This document shows positions 24,356 through 34,973 of a stretch of 64,000 nt of DNA, piece after piece (within the stretch, counting starts at the first letter, position 1; each line of letters begins with the position of its first letter). The DNA is from Siphlonurus alternatus (taxonomy: Eukaryota > Arthropoda > Insecta > Ephemeroptera > Siphlonuridae). The position numbers were made by a program, and so were the translations under genes. The stretch covers positions 18,581,533-18,645,532 of the forward strand of contig OX463783.1 in NCBI GenBank assembly GCA_949825025.1, read 5' to 3'. Under the pieces are notes generated by a model. That model worked only from the letters and a program-made list of their open reading frames with translations. It did not search any database and had not been told where the DNA came from.

Positions 24356-25318
24356 TTTGAATCACAGACAATAATAAAATTGTATGTGGTAACCTGTGGT
24401 TGAATGTTTTCTTCAGGTTTTCTTTGTGTCTGTCTTTTGGCACAGACAATTTATTGTCTGTGTCTTTGGCTTCTTTGAACTTCTTCTTTGGGAATAAATT
24501 GGGTAATTGGGTCTACCAACTACCAACCTAAAAAAATATTATTTTTAGTCTTTACTGAATCAGTTTTTTATTATGATGGTAGCACAGTAAAAAACGCGCT
24601 CAATCAAGATTTCATCGATTTATTCACAGCCTTCACAGCAAGGTGTCGTTGCTTCACGGGGCAGTGCGGTCTGTGCGGTTGCATGAGCAACGCAATCAGT
24701 CTACTTTACAGGGGCTGAGTGAAAACTTGCGCGCGCAGCTTGCCATGCCGGTGGAGTGGTCGAGTGGTACGTAGAGAATTCTGCATGCAGGCAAAAGATT
24801 AAAAAAATACATTATAAATTATTTAAAATGAAAATAAAAAATGTGAGGTGAACAAAATGTTTAAAATAAAATTTACAAACTTTTGCTCACCTCAGAATTC
24901 AGAATCTTTCCTTTATATATTTTTAAATATTTTTTTTAATGTTTTCTCCTATGCTTATAAATTGCGAAGCTCCACCATGCAGGCCCAGGCCACAATCGAC
25001 GACTGGCGGACAGCTGTTGAAACTCCCGATCCAAGGTCATATATATTATACTGACGTCACACGCAAGCGCCTAATACGTAGGAGACTGCCCTGGATTTCA
25101 TTTATAATTAATTTTTGTGCGCGGTTTCTGTATAATTCACTAAAGTTTTAAAATTTAATAAATAACAAAATCTGGAATATTTTATAATAACTTGAAAATA
25201 TTTAATTATTTTTAATATTATATATATATTTATTATTATAATAAAAATTTAAGTCAGCTTATATTATAGATCGAGAATCGAGATATATAGGGATCGAAGG
25301 CTATAACAATAATTGTAT

Positions 25319-25323
25319 ATTAT

Positions 25324-25358
<35 letters not shown>
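25319..25358. repeat. TA dinucleotide tract
   Basis: A run of alternating T and A, with slight interruption at its left part. Confidence 0.85.
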
Positions 25359-25802
25359 CTAAGCCTCATACATTAATTATTGGTGTCTGCAATGGGCTGG
25401 CATATATAATTAATTAATATATTATTAATTAAATGCTGTAGTATTTTTATCAATGAGGCAGCTTGTCAGGATCGAGCTAGGAGGGCCGGGGCCGGCCGGG
25501 TTATTCAAGACTGCAATGGGTATGCAATCTCTGTGTGCATCATCAGCTATATAAAACAAAAATGGGGATAATATATTTTTTTAATTAAAAAACAAATTTC
25601 GATATATAGCAGCTATATATATTTATTATTTATATATTTTAATATGTAATTCTATCAGTATCCACAAACTTTATAAAATTGTAACAGTTTCATACACAAA
25701 TTATATATATAAAAAATGTTTGCAAATATATTATATATGTGCTGGGAATTAAAGCATTTATTTAACATTAATGAATTTGCCAGTGGAGTATATCGGCCTC
25801 AA

Positions 25803-26098
25803 AATTTTTTATAGCAGAAATGGATAGAGGATGAAAAGTTATATGTTATTATGTTTTACTCTGATTTTTTTCAGATTTTTTAGAGACCGGGAAGTATTGC
25901 TAAAAAGTTTTGGCGAGGTCGTGTTCAAATCCACGTTCCTTTTGGGTCCTATCTTTTATTAAGAGAGGCGGCACTTTTTCTGCACTTTCAATAATCTTAA
26001 AAAATAGTTGCCGGGCTCTAAAAAATCTGAAAAAAATCAGAGTAGCATAATTTATAACTTTGCACCCTCTACCCATTTCTGCAATAAAAAAAATTGAA
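25803..26098. repeat. Foldback element (AAAGGATAGG family), copy 2
   Basis: The left arm has AGAAATGG-TAGAGG, ACTCTGATTTTTTTCAGA and AGACCGGGAA. The right arm has the complements: GTTGCCGGGCTCT, TCTGAAAAAAATCAGAGTAG and CCTCTACCCATTTCT. The centre contains GTCCTATCTTTTATTAAGAG and GGCGGCAC, shared with the 50.4-50.9 kb copy. Confidence 0.75.
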
Positions 26099-26545
26099 GT
26101 CGGTACTCCATTTTCTTTTCAATATACAGACTGCATGGGTCTTTTGTTAATTAATTCACTAAAAAGCTCAAACTAAATTAATTAACCAAAAAAGTAAATC
26201 AATATTAAAATAAAAAATAACAATTAATATGTAAATTAATGTATTATGTTGAAAATATATTAAATAACAAAAAGGTCAAATGAACTAACTTTTAAATATA
26301 GCAATATTAGCTATATATTTATTTAATGCAAGAAAACAAAATTAGCTATAGTGACCAAATAAAAATTACAGAATTTGATAAGCACATATTATGAAAAATA
26401 ACAAATAGTGGGGCCGGTATTTGATTTCATTTTTTCTTTTAAAAAATCTTTTATGATTATATATGTATTGTAATATGTCCCAAACATAAGCTATGTATGA
26501 AATTCCTGATTGTAACAATTGTAACAAATAATCTATCATTCTTAG

Positions 26546-26825
26546 GTACGTAACACGCCCAATGTAAAAAAAAAAAAAAAAAAAAATGAAAGTTATGAAA
26601 AAAAAAATTTTTTTCTTCTCCTGTACATCCCCTATTTAACATGGAATTCCATTTCTCCATATGTTACTTAATTTAGTCAACTTTAAAAATTCATAACTCA
26701 AAAAAACTAGCTCGAATTTGTATACCTGATATTTTAGCTACTGACGGGATGAAGAGGAGATTTTAATTTTTTTCATAATTTTCATGAGCGTGATCTTTTT
26801 TAACATTGGGTGTGATACCTTACCC
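26546..26825. repeat. TTAA-family foldback MITE, copy 1 (diverged)
   Basis: The termini are GGTACGTAACACGCCCAATG and an imperfect complement, CATTGGGTGTGATACCTTACCC. The right flank is TTAA; the left is TTAG, presumably mutated. The interior shares AACTAGCTCG, TACCTGATATTTTAGCTACTG and GTCAACTTTAAAAATT with the other copies of this family. Confidence 0.75.
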
Positions 26826-27135
26826 TTAAAAATGCATGCATTTCAATATGGGTGGTTTCAATAGAAACAACATGATATTTGATTACATTTCACAATGCAC
26901 ATTGGCTATTTTGTAGTAATATATGGAATGCATACAATGATTATGTTGAAGATATTGTGAAAAATAAATTATATAAATTTTGGTGTTTAACTGTCTTACA
27001 TTTATATTACAGTACTACTTTTCCATTATATTTGATTATGCAACTAATGCAACATAATCATCACAGTAGTACACAAATAAACATATAACTTGATCGGTAT
27101 GAATCCTTACTATATCCCAGAAGGTTAAAGAATAA

Positions 27136-27319
27136 AGGCGGATTTCCATGGAGCGTGGAAAGCGAGAAAATCGCGTGCCATAGCCAATCAAAGGCTCGGA
27201 ATTTCCTCGCCTTGCGGGGGGCGTTTTTTTGCCAACATGGCCGCCATTCGAGATTGAAGCAAGTGCGCTTTTCTCGCCCCGCCAAGCCTCGCTCGACATC
27301 ACTCCATGGAAATGAGCCT
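27136..27319. repeat. 184-bp CpG-rich MITE with TAA target duplication
   Basis: The ends AGGCGGATTTCCATGGAG and CTCCATGGAAATGAGCCT form an imperfect inverted repeat. TAA occurs on both sides (27133-27135 and 27320-27322), which fits a PIF/Harbinger-like insertion. The interior is strikingly CpG-rich for this AT-rich region (many GCG/CGC words). The overlapping open frames are not credible genes. Confidence 0.75.
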
Positions 27320-28566
27320 TAAAGCTGTAACTAAAATAGTAATATCAAAAAGAAAAAATCCAATCAACTTAACACTTCTTCATGTACTGTATATGTATAC
27401 ACAATTAAGTGTTCATTTTATTCTGTCATAATTGTAATGCAACTTACAAATATTCTAAAAGCATGCATCTTTAAAAAAAAATAATAATAATAATAGTTAA
27501 AGAGTAGGAAGCAATATTATCTGTATTCTAATTTTTCAAAAACATTTCTCTTTTACTTGTAATTATAAGTAGCATTGTTATTATTATTAGCACTGAAGAT
27601 ACTCTATTATTTTAAATTAAAGCAAATTAAAGAGCAAGAGTGGAAAGAACAATTAGTTTTTAGACATTAGTTTTTTTTAAACATATTCGTCTCCTCAACA
27701 ACTGATTAATATTGATTATTTTCATTTATCAACACTTTCTTCAACTACTGCACTTAGCAAATTTGCACGGTATGGAAATAAAAGCAGTCCGCATTTTATT
27801 TTAAACGGACATAAAATATTGGTTTGCTTTTAGGCTTTCAGGCTTTTCGAATTTATTATTTTTTTAGCACATTTCTACATTATTGTTGTGCAAATTTTAC
27901 ATACAAGAGCTAGCTTTAAATAATAAAAAACTTAGACTATTTATACCAATACCAAATTTACTTCGTTAAATATAGTATATAATATATATTATGATTATTA
28001 TACATACTATACAGTATCTTACATTATAATATCAACTATATTTCTGTGGATGAATAGTGAATTCATTAATAAATAAAATCAATGGATAAGTTTAATGATT
28101 TTAGGCAAGTATTTAAAAAAAAAAAAAAAAAAAAGCAGATATTATGCCTATACTTTACTCTAAAATTTGAACAGAGTCTAAAAAGAGTAAATTTTTTTGA
28201 ACTTTATTTTGGTTTCTCTTTCTCTAATTTTTTTGCAGGTAATTTCTATGGAAGAGCTATCATTTATTGAAACTAAGATTAATTAATTGTTAGAATGTTT
28301 ACACTACTTCCTCCTATAAGCCCATTAACTATAGCGGCTTCAAGTTGCAGTACAAGGCACAAAGGCAATGTTAATTATGATAAGGTCCATATTAATGTAC
28401 AGTACTGTCTTGTTACATTTTAACATTTTCTGCTACTCTGATTTTCTTTCAATAAAATCAAGTAACATTATAAAAATGGGAATACCAAAAAAAAAAAAAA
28501 AATAAAAAAATAAAAAGGGAACACTTGAAGCCTCTATTATGACAATTTATGACACAGATAATAGCA

Positions 28567-31500
28567 CTACATTACCGGTAAAGCACTGGTACTAGCTGCT
28601 GCAGGTTCCTCTATGCTATGTACAGTTTTGAGATGACACTTAAGACTGTATTTTTTAGCAAAGCCTTTCTTACACTGTGGACAAATATGAGGTCTCTCCT
28701 TATTATGAACAGCTGAGACGTGATAGTTGAGAGAATGAAGAGCAGAGAAGTTTCTGCCACACTGTGGACAAGAATGGTTCTTTTCGCCCAGATGAACTCG
28801 AGCAATGTGACGGTTTATATCCCCTAGCTCCGAAAAACTCTTCAAACAAATGGAACAAGTGTATGGTCTAATACCAGCATGTGCTAACATGTGACGTTTC
28901 AACTTACTAGGAGAAGAGAAGAATTTGTCACATAACGTACACTGATTAGTCTTTTTATCAGAAGAAGACACAGTCTTAATAGGTTTTACAATATTATTAG
29001 GATGTATGGGAATTTTAATTAAATTATCATTATTAGTATCAGTACCACTAATTTCACCAAGAAGACTACTATCATATGTAACTTGTGCTATTATATTAAA
29101 ATTAGTTGTATTTTCATAAATATTTGGAGTTGTAATTGTTTCTTGAATTTCTTCTTTCCATTTTCCATGTGACTTTTTTAAATTTGTTTCATTATTAGGA
29201 GAATTATGTACATAATCTATATGACTCTTTAGACTTGATTTTCTTGTGAAAGACTTCTTACATATTTCACATTGATGTGGTTTCTCTTTATTATGAACTG
29301 ATGCTATATGTCTCTTCATACTCTGACTTTCAAAGAATTGTTTACCACATTGCGGACAGTCGTGATTCTTTTCTGCCAAGTGCACTCGAGCCACATGACG
29401 TTTCACGCTGCCAAGATGCGTGAACTTCTTGATGCATTGTGGACACTTATGGGGTCTTATTGCACTGTGTGTGGCCATGTGCTTCTTGAGGTTACGAAGA
29501 GAAGAATATTGCTTGAAACATTCTGGGCAGCTCTGTACCTTTTTCTCTTCTTCCTTTTCAGCAGAGGGGTCTTCTGGTTTACGAGGCATGAAGGTACCTC
29601 GGGCTGATTTTTGCCTGGGGACTGTCATGACGGTAGTATCCACCAAAGTCTCAAGTAGAGGCTCTTCCTTCATGACGATAAGACCAGGATCAGCTAAACA
29701 TGAGATAGGATTCTTTGTAATAGCGAGTTACATACTGTCAATATTTTTTTCAGATTTTTTTGAACAACCTTAAAATGAAGCTGCAAAATACTGTGATGCA
29801 ATTATTTAACAGGCAAATATAGAAAAAATGTTGTATGACCATGACACAGCATCTTTCCTCTCCACTTTGAAGATGTTACAGGATTAAAAAAAAAATCTAA
29901 AATTGGTCTTTGGACCATCCCCAGAATTGAAATAAATTAAGGGTAAGGTAACGCCACCAATGTTAAAAAAAATCCCTCTCACAAAAATTCTGAAAAAAAT
30001 TTAAAATGTTCTCCTCTACACCCCCTATCAGTAGCTAAAATATCAGGTTTACAAATACGATCTAGTTTTTGAGTTATGAATTTTTAAAGTTGACTAATTT
30101 AACATGGGAGTTTCATTTCTCCATATTTTGGAGAAATATGATATTTTAGCTACTGATAGGGGGTGTAGAGGAGAACATTTTAATTTTTTTTCAGAATTTT
30201 TGTGTGAGGGATTTTTTTTAACGTTGGTGGCGTTACCTTACCCTTAAATAAATATAGAGCCGCAGGGCAGCTGCACAGGCATTATTGAGAGGTGAGAGAG
30301 GGGAGGGCAATCAGGATGTGTGGCGGAAAGAACCGAGAACGGTTGAACATCAGTTCAGGATTGTGACGTCACGATCCTGCATGGGCTCTCGCTGTCTGCG
30401 GCATGCTTTCTCTGAAGGGGAGGGAGGTGGGGGGGGGGGGGGGGACTTACCACCATGCAACATGTAGTCATACTCAGTTAGTAAGTAAAGTTTGATTAAA
30501 ATACACTTATTTTTAGAATCTCTTTAAGAAATTTTAAAAGTCTAGAATTTTAAATTTTTATTTCTACTTAGCAGCTTTTCAGAAACAAAAAACAACTATT
30601 TTTTTCTTACGTTTGAAAGGTGGCAAGCTGGGCACAGGCCAAAGCTTCTGTAAGGTCTCAGGACAGAAGTATCTCGGCAACTGCTGCAAAACGTATAAAG
30701 CATTAAGTCATTTTATCTTCTAAGGAAAATCAGTGTGGACGTCTTAGCTGGCAAGCTAATTGGGCTAAGAATGTTAATATTTTGCCTCCTTCATTACAAA
30801 TTATTCAGCTGAATTTTGTTAAATATTTCATTTTTTTGGAAACGACAGCCACACTTGAAAATACCGCATAAGCTCCACTAGGAAAAAGCGATACTGTTTA
30901 ATAGCTAGAAATAAAAAATGACAAAGTTAAAGCACTTATATTCTAAGTGTACAGCTTTAGCCATATTTCAGTCTTACAGTATGTTAATTTGAACTCTACA
31001 AAATATAGCGAAATTACAAAGATTTTTATTTTTTTAAAAGGACAATCTTAATTTATAAGAGAATCTTTGACATTATTATACATTACTGATATTACTATAA
31101 AAATTTATCTAACGGTACAAACAGAAAATTATGACAAGCCTTTTAGTTTTAGGAATTATTGACTTGAAAAAAGTATTGTAAGTTGTAAAAAATACATTCA
31201 AGGACTGGATACAATTTAATGTGCTCAGTAGCAAACTGATAATGAAAAATTAAGAGTACTGACAAATATTAGTCCAGCTACTAGCCAAAGGGTCTTCAGC
31301 AAAATATTGTATCAGCACCAGAGCACTGTTTGATGTGTTTGGTGATTTAACCTAGCGTTGTGGTACCTACAGTCTTTCCAGCAAGGGTTTTAACTGTTTT
31401 AAAGGCCTTATGAACCTTTTCACAGTATTAAGTACATGGTTAGCTTTGCTTCAGTGTGATTCGGCTGCATAATTTTTTTTGTTTCAGTAGCACAAATATC

Positions 31501-34500
31501 AGAGATAATAGCCGATGAAGAAGCACCTGTGACGTCACTCACGCTCATTCCGCTGCGACAATATAGGGAAATCCCTGCAAAAGATAGGTTCACTCCCGCT
31601 GCAGCCACGGCCACAATTTTACTTCTGGAATTTTGAAACTTTACCAGGACAGTCTTGATAGTATTTGTCAAATAGCCTGAAAGATTTTTTTTGATGACAT
31701 TCATACAAACCGAGTTATTGCGGTAGCAAGATAAGCCAAAAATTTAACATTATTTTCCTATACAACATTTTTGCTCCTCTTTCTACCGCAATAACTCGGT
31801 TTGTATGAATGTCGTCAAAAAAAATCTTTCAGGCTATTTGACAAATACTATCAAGACTGCCCTGGTAAAGTTTCAAAATTCCAGAAGTAAAATTGTGGCC
31901 GTGGTTGCAGCGGGAGTGAACCTATCTTTTGCAGGGATTTTCCTATATTGTCGCCGCTGAATGAGCGTGAGTGACGTCACAGGTGCTTCTTCATCGGCTA
32001 TTATCTCTGATATTTGTGCTACTGAAACAAAAAAAATTATGCAGCGGAATCACACTGAAGCAAAGCTAACCGTGTACTTAATACTGTGAAAAGGTTCATA
32101 AGGCCTTTAAGTCTGAAACAAGTATGTTTCCTGAACGCGAGTGACGGGCATATGACGTTTAACCAAGTGTCCTGCAAATTACAATCATACATATTGCCTG
32201 CAAATTACTCCACCGTGCTGCTAAATGTAAACTCTCACTTGTACACTGCCCACTATATGTAATCAAGGCTTGCTTGAAAGACTGTACACTGCAAATAATA
32301 TTTAATCAGTTTTTCATGTGTATAATGAATCCCTTAATTCATTTACAGAATACAAGTTACACAAAGATATGTTATTTATATCACTTTCGGACTTTTACCT
32401 TTGCCGGTGTTTGATGTAATCCTTCTGTATGTAGTGTGTTGCGATGGTCACTTAGTGTTCGTGCACTTCACTAACACTTGCATGTACTACACATATCACT
32501 ACGTTTCGAGAGTCAACCGCTCAGATCACCTGAGGAAGAGAGCGGTTGACTCTCGAAACTTTTTCGTGCAAAGGGTAATCATATTGAATATATTATTTAT
32601 ATCACTTTTGGACTTTTACCTTTTTGCCAGTGTTTGATGTAATATCCTTCTGTATGTAGTAGTGCTGTCGAAATATTTCGGATTTTCGGATTCCGGATTT
32701 CTAAAGCTCCGGAATCCGCTTTTTTAGGAGATCCGAAATCCGAAAAGCGGATATCGGATTCAAAGCGGATATCGGATTTTATCGGATATCGGATTCAAAG
32801 CGGATTTCGGATTTTATCGGATATCGGATTCAAAGCGGATATCGGATTTTATCGGATATCGGATTCAAAGCGGATTTCGGATTCGATCGGATATCGGATT
32901 TGTAAAAACTTGTAAGAAAACGAATACATGTATTTTGACTCGAAAAAATAAATATATTTTGCTGTGTTATACGTAAACTAAACTCAGTAAAACTGTAAAC
33001 ACTATATAGCTGTTTGTAACTAAATACTGAATAAAATAGTTTAATTAATAGTCTTAATAAATACACTGCTATTACGCTAATTACGCTATTACTGCTATAA
33101 CAGAAAATCTGTAATAAATATACGTATATACTAAATAGTGTAAATAGAATTGAAATTAAATATCGATTTTTGCCAACCTTATGTCCCATATTATATATGT
33201 ATAATTGCAGTACATTGTATAATTAATGTATAAATTGTAATGTATATGATCATATATATATATAAGTATCTAGATCTACAGGCTACACCTTCACTGTAAC
33301 TATAGTATCTGTATCTACTATATATATAATAATATATATATATATATTTATAGCTAGCATTTCATTTACGCATTTATATAGCCATTTACTAAAGAAATGT
33401 ATAATTTTTATTTATTTTAATATTTGTAATGCGAATTTGATTCTGAGCTATAATATTGGAGGATTTTCCTTGGCTATTTTTTTAGCTCGCATCAGGTTGG
33501 GCTGTGCAGGTTCCAAAACTTGCTGCTAGTGGAATTTGTTTGCTTTATAGCTGCTATAGTGCTTACCAACCTCGTAATATCATCATGTGTTTATTAGGGT
33601 TCAAAACTCTCTATTATTTTTGTCATGAAATTTGCAATCAAATTTGTAATATAAAACATGAAAACTAAACAAACGTAACGCAGTTTAAAGCACTTTAAAC
33701 ATCCTTTATTTTATGGTCCTTTACTTTAATTTTCAATATTTTGTAAACAAATTAAAAAGCACCAATATTTAAAAATTGTTAAAATTATAAAAACGTACCG
33801 TATTCCTGCATCATTTCGTCCGCTACATTCGACAATTTTACTATTCGACGTCTACATCAAGCACGTGCAGTGATTCTGCGGGATTTGGTCTTGCATTTTT
33901 TTGCAAGCTAGTCTGTTGAAATTTTAATAGAGTTGAGTTTAAAATTATACTTGTTTCGTTATTATACAAGTTATTTAAATATTAATGAATAAAAACTAAA
34001 AACTGTATTCCGATTGAATCCGATATCCGATTTGAATCAGAAATCCGTTTTGAATCTAAAATCTGCTTCAAATTCAAAATCCGATTCAAATTCGGAATCC
34101 GATTCAAATTCGGAATCCGATTCAAATTCGGAATCCGTTTCAAATTCGGAATCCGATTCAAATTCGGAATCCGATTCAAATTCGGAATCCGATTCAAATT
34201 CGGAATCCGTTTCAAATTCGGAATCCGAAATCCGATTTGAATCCGATATCCGTTCACAAAGATCGGATTTTGAATCCGCTTTCCAATAGGAATCCGAAAA
34301 ACGGATTTTCGGATTTCGGATTTTTTAAAATCCGGAATTCGGATATCAAAAAAAGCGGATTTCAACAGCACTAGTATGTAGTATGTTGCGATGGTCGTGT
34401 TCGTGTTCATGCACTACACATATCACTACGTTTCGAGAGTCAACCGCTCTCTTCCTCAGGTGATCTGAGCGGTTGACTCTCGAAACGTAGTGATATGTGT

Positions 34501-34973
34501 AGTGCATGAACACGAACACGACCATCGCAACATACTACATACAGAAGGATATTACATCAAACACTGGCAAAAAGGTAAAAGTCCAAAAGTGATATAAATA
34601 ATATATTCAATATGATTACCCTTTGCACGAAAAAGTTATTTACCAATAACAAAGATATGTGACAAAAGCCTAAAAAAGTCTTAGATTACTTTTGAAAACT
34701 GCCGGAAATCATGCAGTTTCTCGTTTCTGATTGTGGGCTTGCCATAACAAATAAAAGCGAAAACTAAAAAATTTGTCATTCGAGCAAAAGAAAAAAAAAA
34801 AAAATTAAAACATCACGAGGGCATTAAATTACTTCACAATTTGTATAGCTGGAAACAAACAAACAGAGATATCGTTATTATACTAACCAGAGACAGATGC
34901 TCTCGATTGGCAGGCACTGGTTCCTCCACATGATTTTGCCAGCCAGGCACGCACATCCCCTCCATCTCTTGGT
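28567..34973 (-). CDS. C2H2 zinc-finger protein with two four-finger blocks
   Basis: The main exon, 29693-28567, encodes eight classical C2H2 fingers. Counting from its first ATG (29673), they begin at residues 49, 77, 106 and 135, then 245, 273, 302 and 331. The two blocks of four are offset by exactly 196 residues and match finger for finger, so the gene arose by internal duplication. The second finger of each block ends RHIARVH or RHVARVH, and the third begins CPQCG. A nuclear sequence-specific regulator is likely. An acceptor TTTAG at 29693 keeps the frame open upstream (DPGLIVMKEEP), so I extend with exon 30683-30611 (QLPRYFCPETLQKLWPVPSL) and exon 34973-34888 (EGMCVPGWQNHVEEPVPANR). Both have GT-AG sites and matching phases. 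The first exon is not identified. The finger exon is certain; the upstream exons are inferred. Confidence 0.85.
29941..30243. repeat. TTAA-family foldback MITE, copy 2
   Basis: The termini GGGTAAGGTAACGCCACCAA and complement are followed by the family interior (AATGTTCTCCTCTACA, ATCAGTAGCTAAAATATCAG, AAGTTGACTAATTTAACATG). TTAA flanks it exactly (29937-29940 and 30244-30247). It lies in an intron of the eight-finger zinc-finger gene. Confidence 0.88.
31403..32106. repeat. 704-bp long inverted repeat, TTAA-flanked
   Basis: Two arms of about 320 bp are almost fully complementary around a spacer of about 60 bp. The ends are AGGCCTTATGAACC and GGTTCATAAGGCCT, and TTAA lies on each side (31399-31402 and 32107-32110). 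Each arm has an open frame beginning MNV(I/V)KKNLSGYLTNTIKT. The arms differ mostly by amino-acid changes, and one has an early stop, so protein function is unlikely. Transcribed within the zinc-finger intron, it would form a very long double-stranded RNA hairpin. Confidence 0.85.
32530..32559 (+). ncRNA. Hammerhead-ribozyme-like motif (plus strand)
   Basis: CTGAGGA (32530-32536) is followed by the stem GAGAG/CTCTC with a CGGTTGA loop, then GAAAC (32555-32559). The core boxes are intact. The sequence after GAAAC is T-rich rather than the GTAG seen in the related copies, so the cleavage-side pairing may be lost. Confidence 0.6.
32660..34373. mobile_element. Non-autonomous hAT-type transposon with CGGAT-rich subterminal arrays, 1714 bp
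   Basis: The termini are TAGTGCTGTCGAAAT and ATTTCAACAGCACTA, nearly exact complements. The 8-bp target duplication GTATGTAG is exact (32652-32659 and 34374-34381). Both ends carry long arrays of short words: CGGATATCGGATT on the left and AATCCGATTCAAATTCGG on the right (about ten units). These are likely transposase-binding repeats. The interior of about 1 kb is AT-rich with no transposase frame; the IPNL/NSES-repeat open frames are translations of the array. Confidence 0.92.
34430..34459 (-). ncRNA. Hammerhead-ribozyme-like motif (minus strand)
   Basis: Read from 34459 on the minus strand it has CTGAGGA, stem GAGAG/CTCTC, GAAAC, and then GTAGTGATATG. This is the better preserved of the two cores in this element because the GTA after GAAAC remains. 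A second copy on the plus strand (about 34464-34490) lacks the 5' half of stem II. Confidence 0.65.

Larger units (their letters stand above)
21700..28566. other. Long intergenic/5' region rich in small repeats
   Basis: No recognisable gene lies here. It holds an exon-like minus-strand segment at 22382-22480, GC-richer patches at 23090-23210, 23515-23660 and 24955-25040, a TA-flanked palindrome at 23821, a hairpin at 24317, a TA tract near 25320, and three foldbacks between 25.8 and 27.3 kb. The rest is AT-rich with many ATGCAT/TGCATA words between 23.6 and 24.1 kb. Confidence 0.5.
32556..34636. mobile_element. Penelope-type foldback repeat split by a hAT insertion
   Basis: Without the inserted hAT this is a palindrome of about 360 bp. 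It starts CTTTTTCGTGCAAAGGGTAA and ends with the complement. The arms share GGACTTTTACCTTTTTGCCA, GTTTGATGTAATATCCTTC and CATATCACTACGTTTCGAGA. An adjacent partial unit lies at 32365-32555. The centre carries hammerhead-like cores. There is no reverse transcriptase frame. Confidence 0.75.

Noticed and set aside
31420..31704. 94-codon frame in the left arm of the 704-bp hairpin
   Set aside because: The opposite arm carries the same frame with mainly non-synonymous changes and a stop, with no domain similarity; explained by the inverted repeat.
33982..34410. 142-codon minus-strand frame with RIPNL repeats, and the plus-strand NSESDS-repeat frame
   Set aside because: Both are translations of the short tandem array at the right end of the hAT element; the repeat unit being a multiple of three keeps all frames open.
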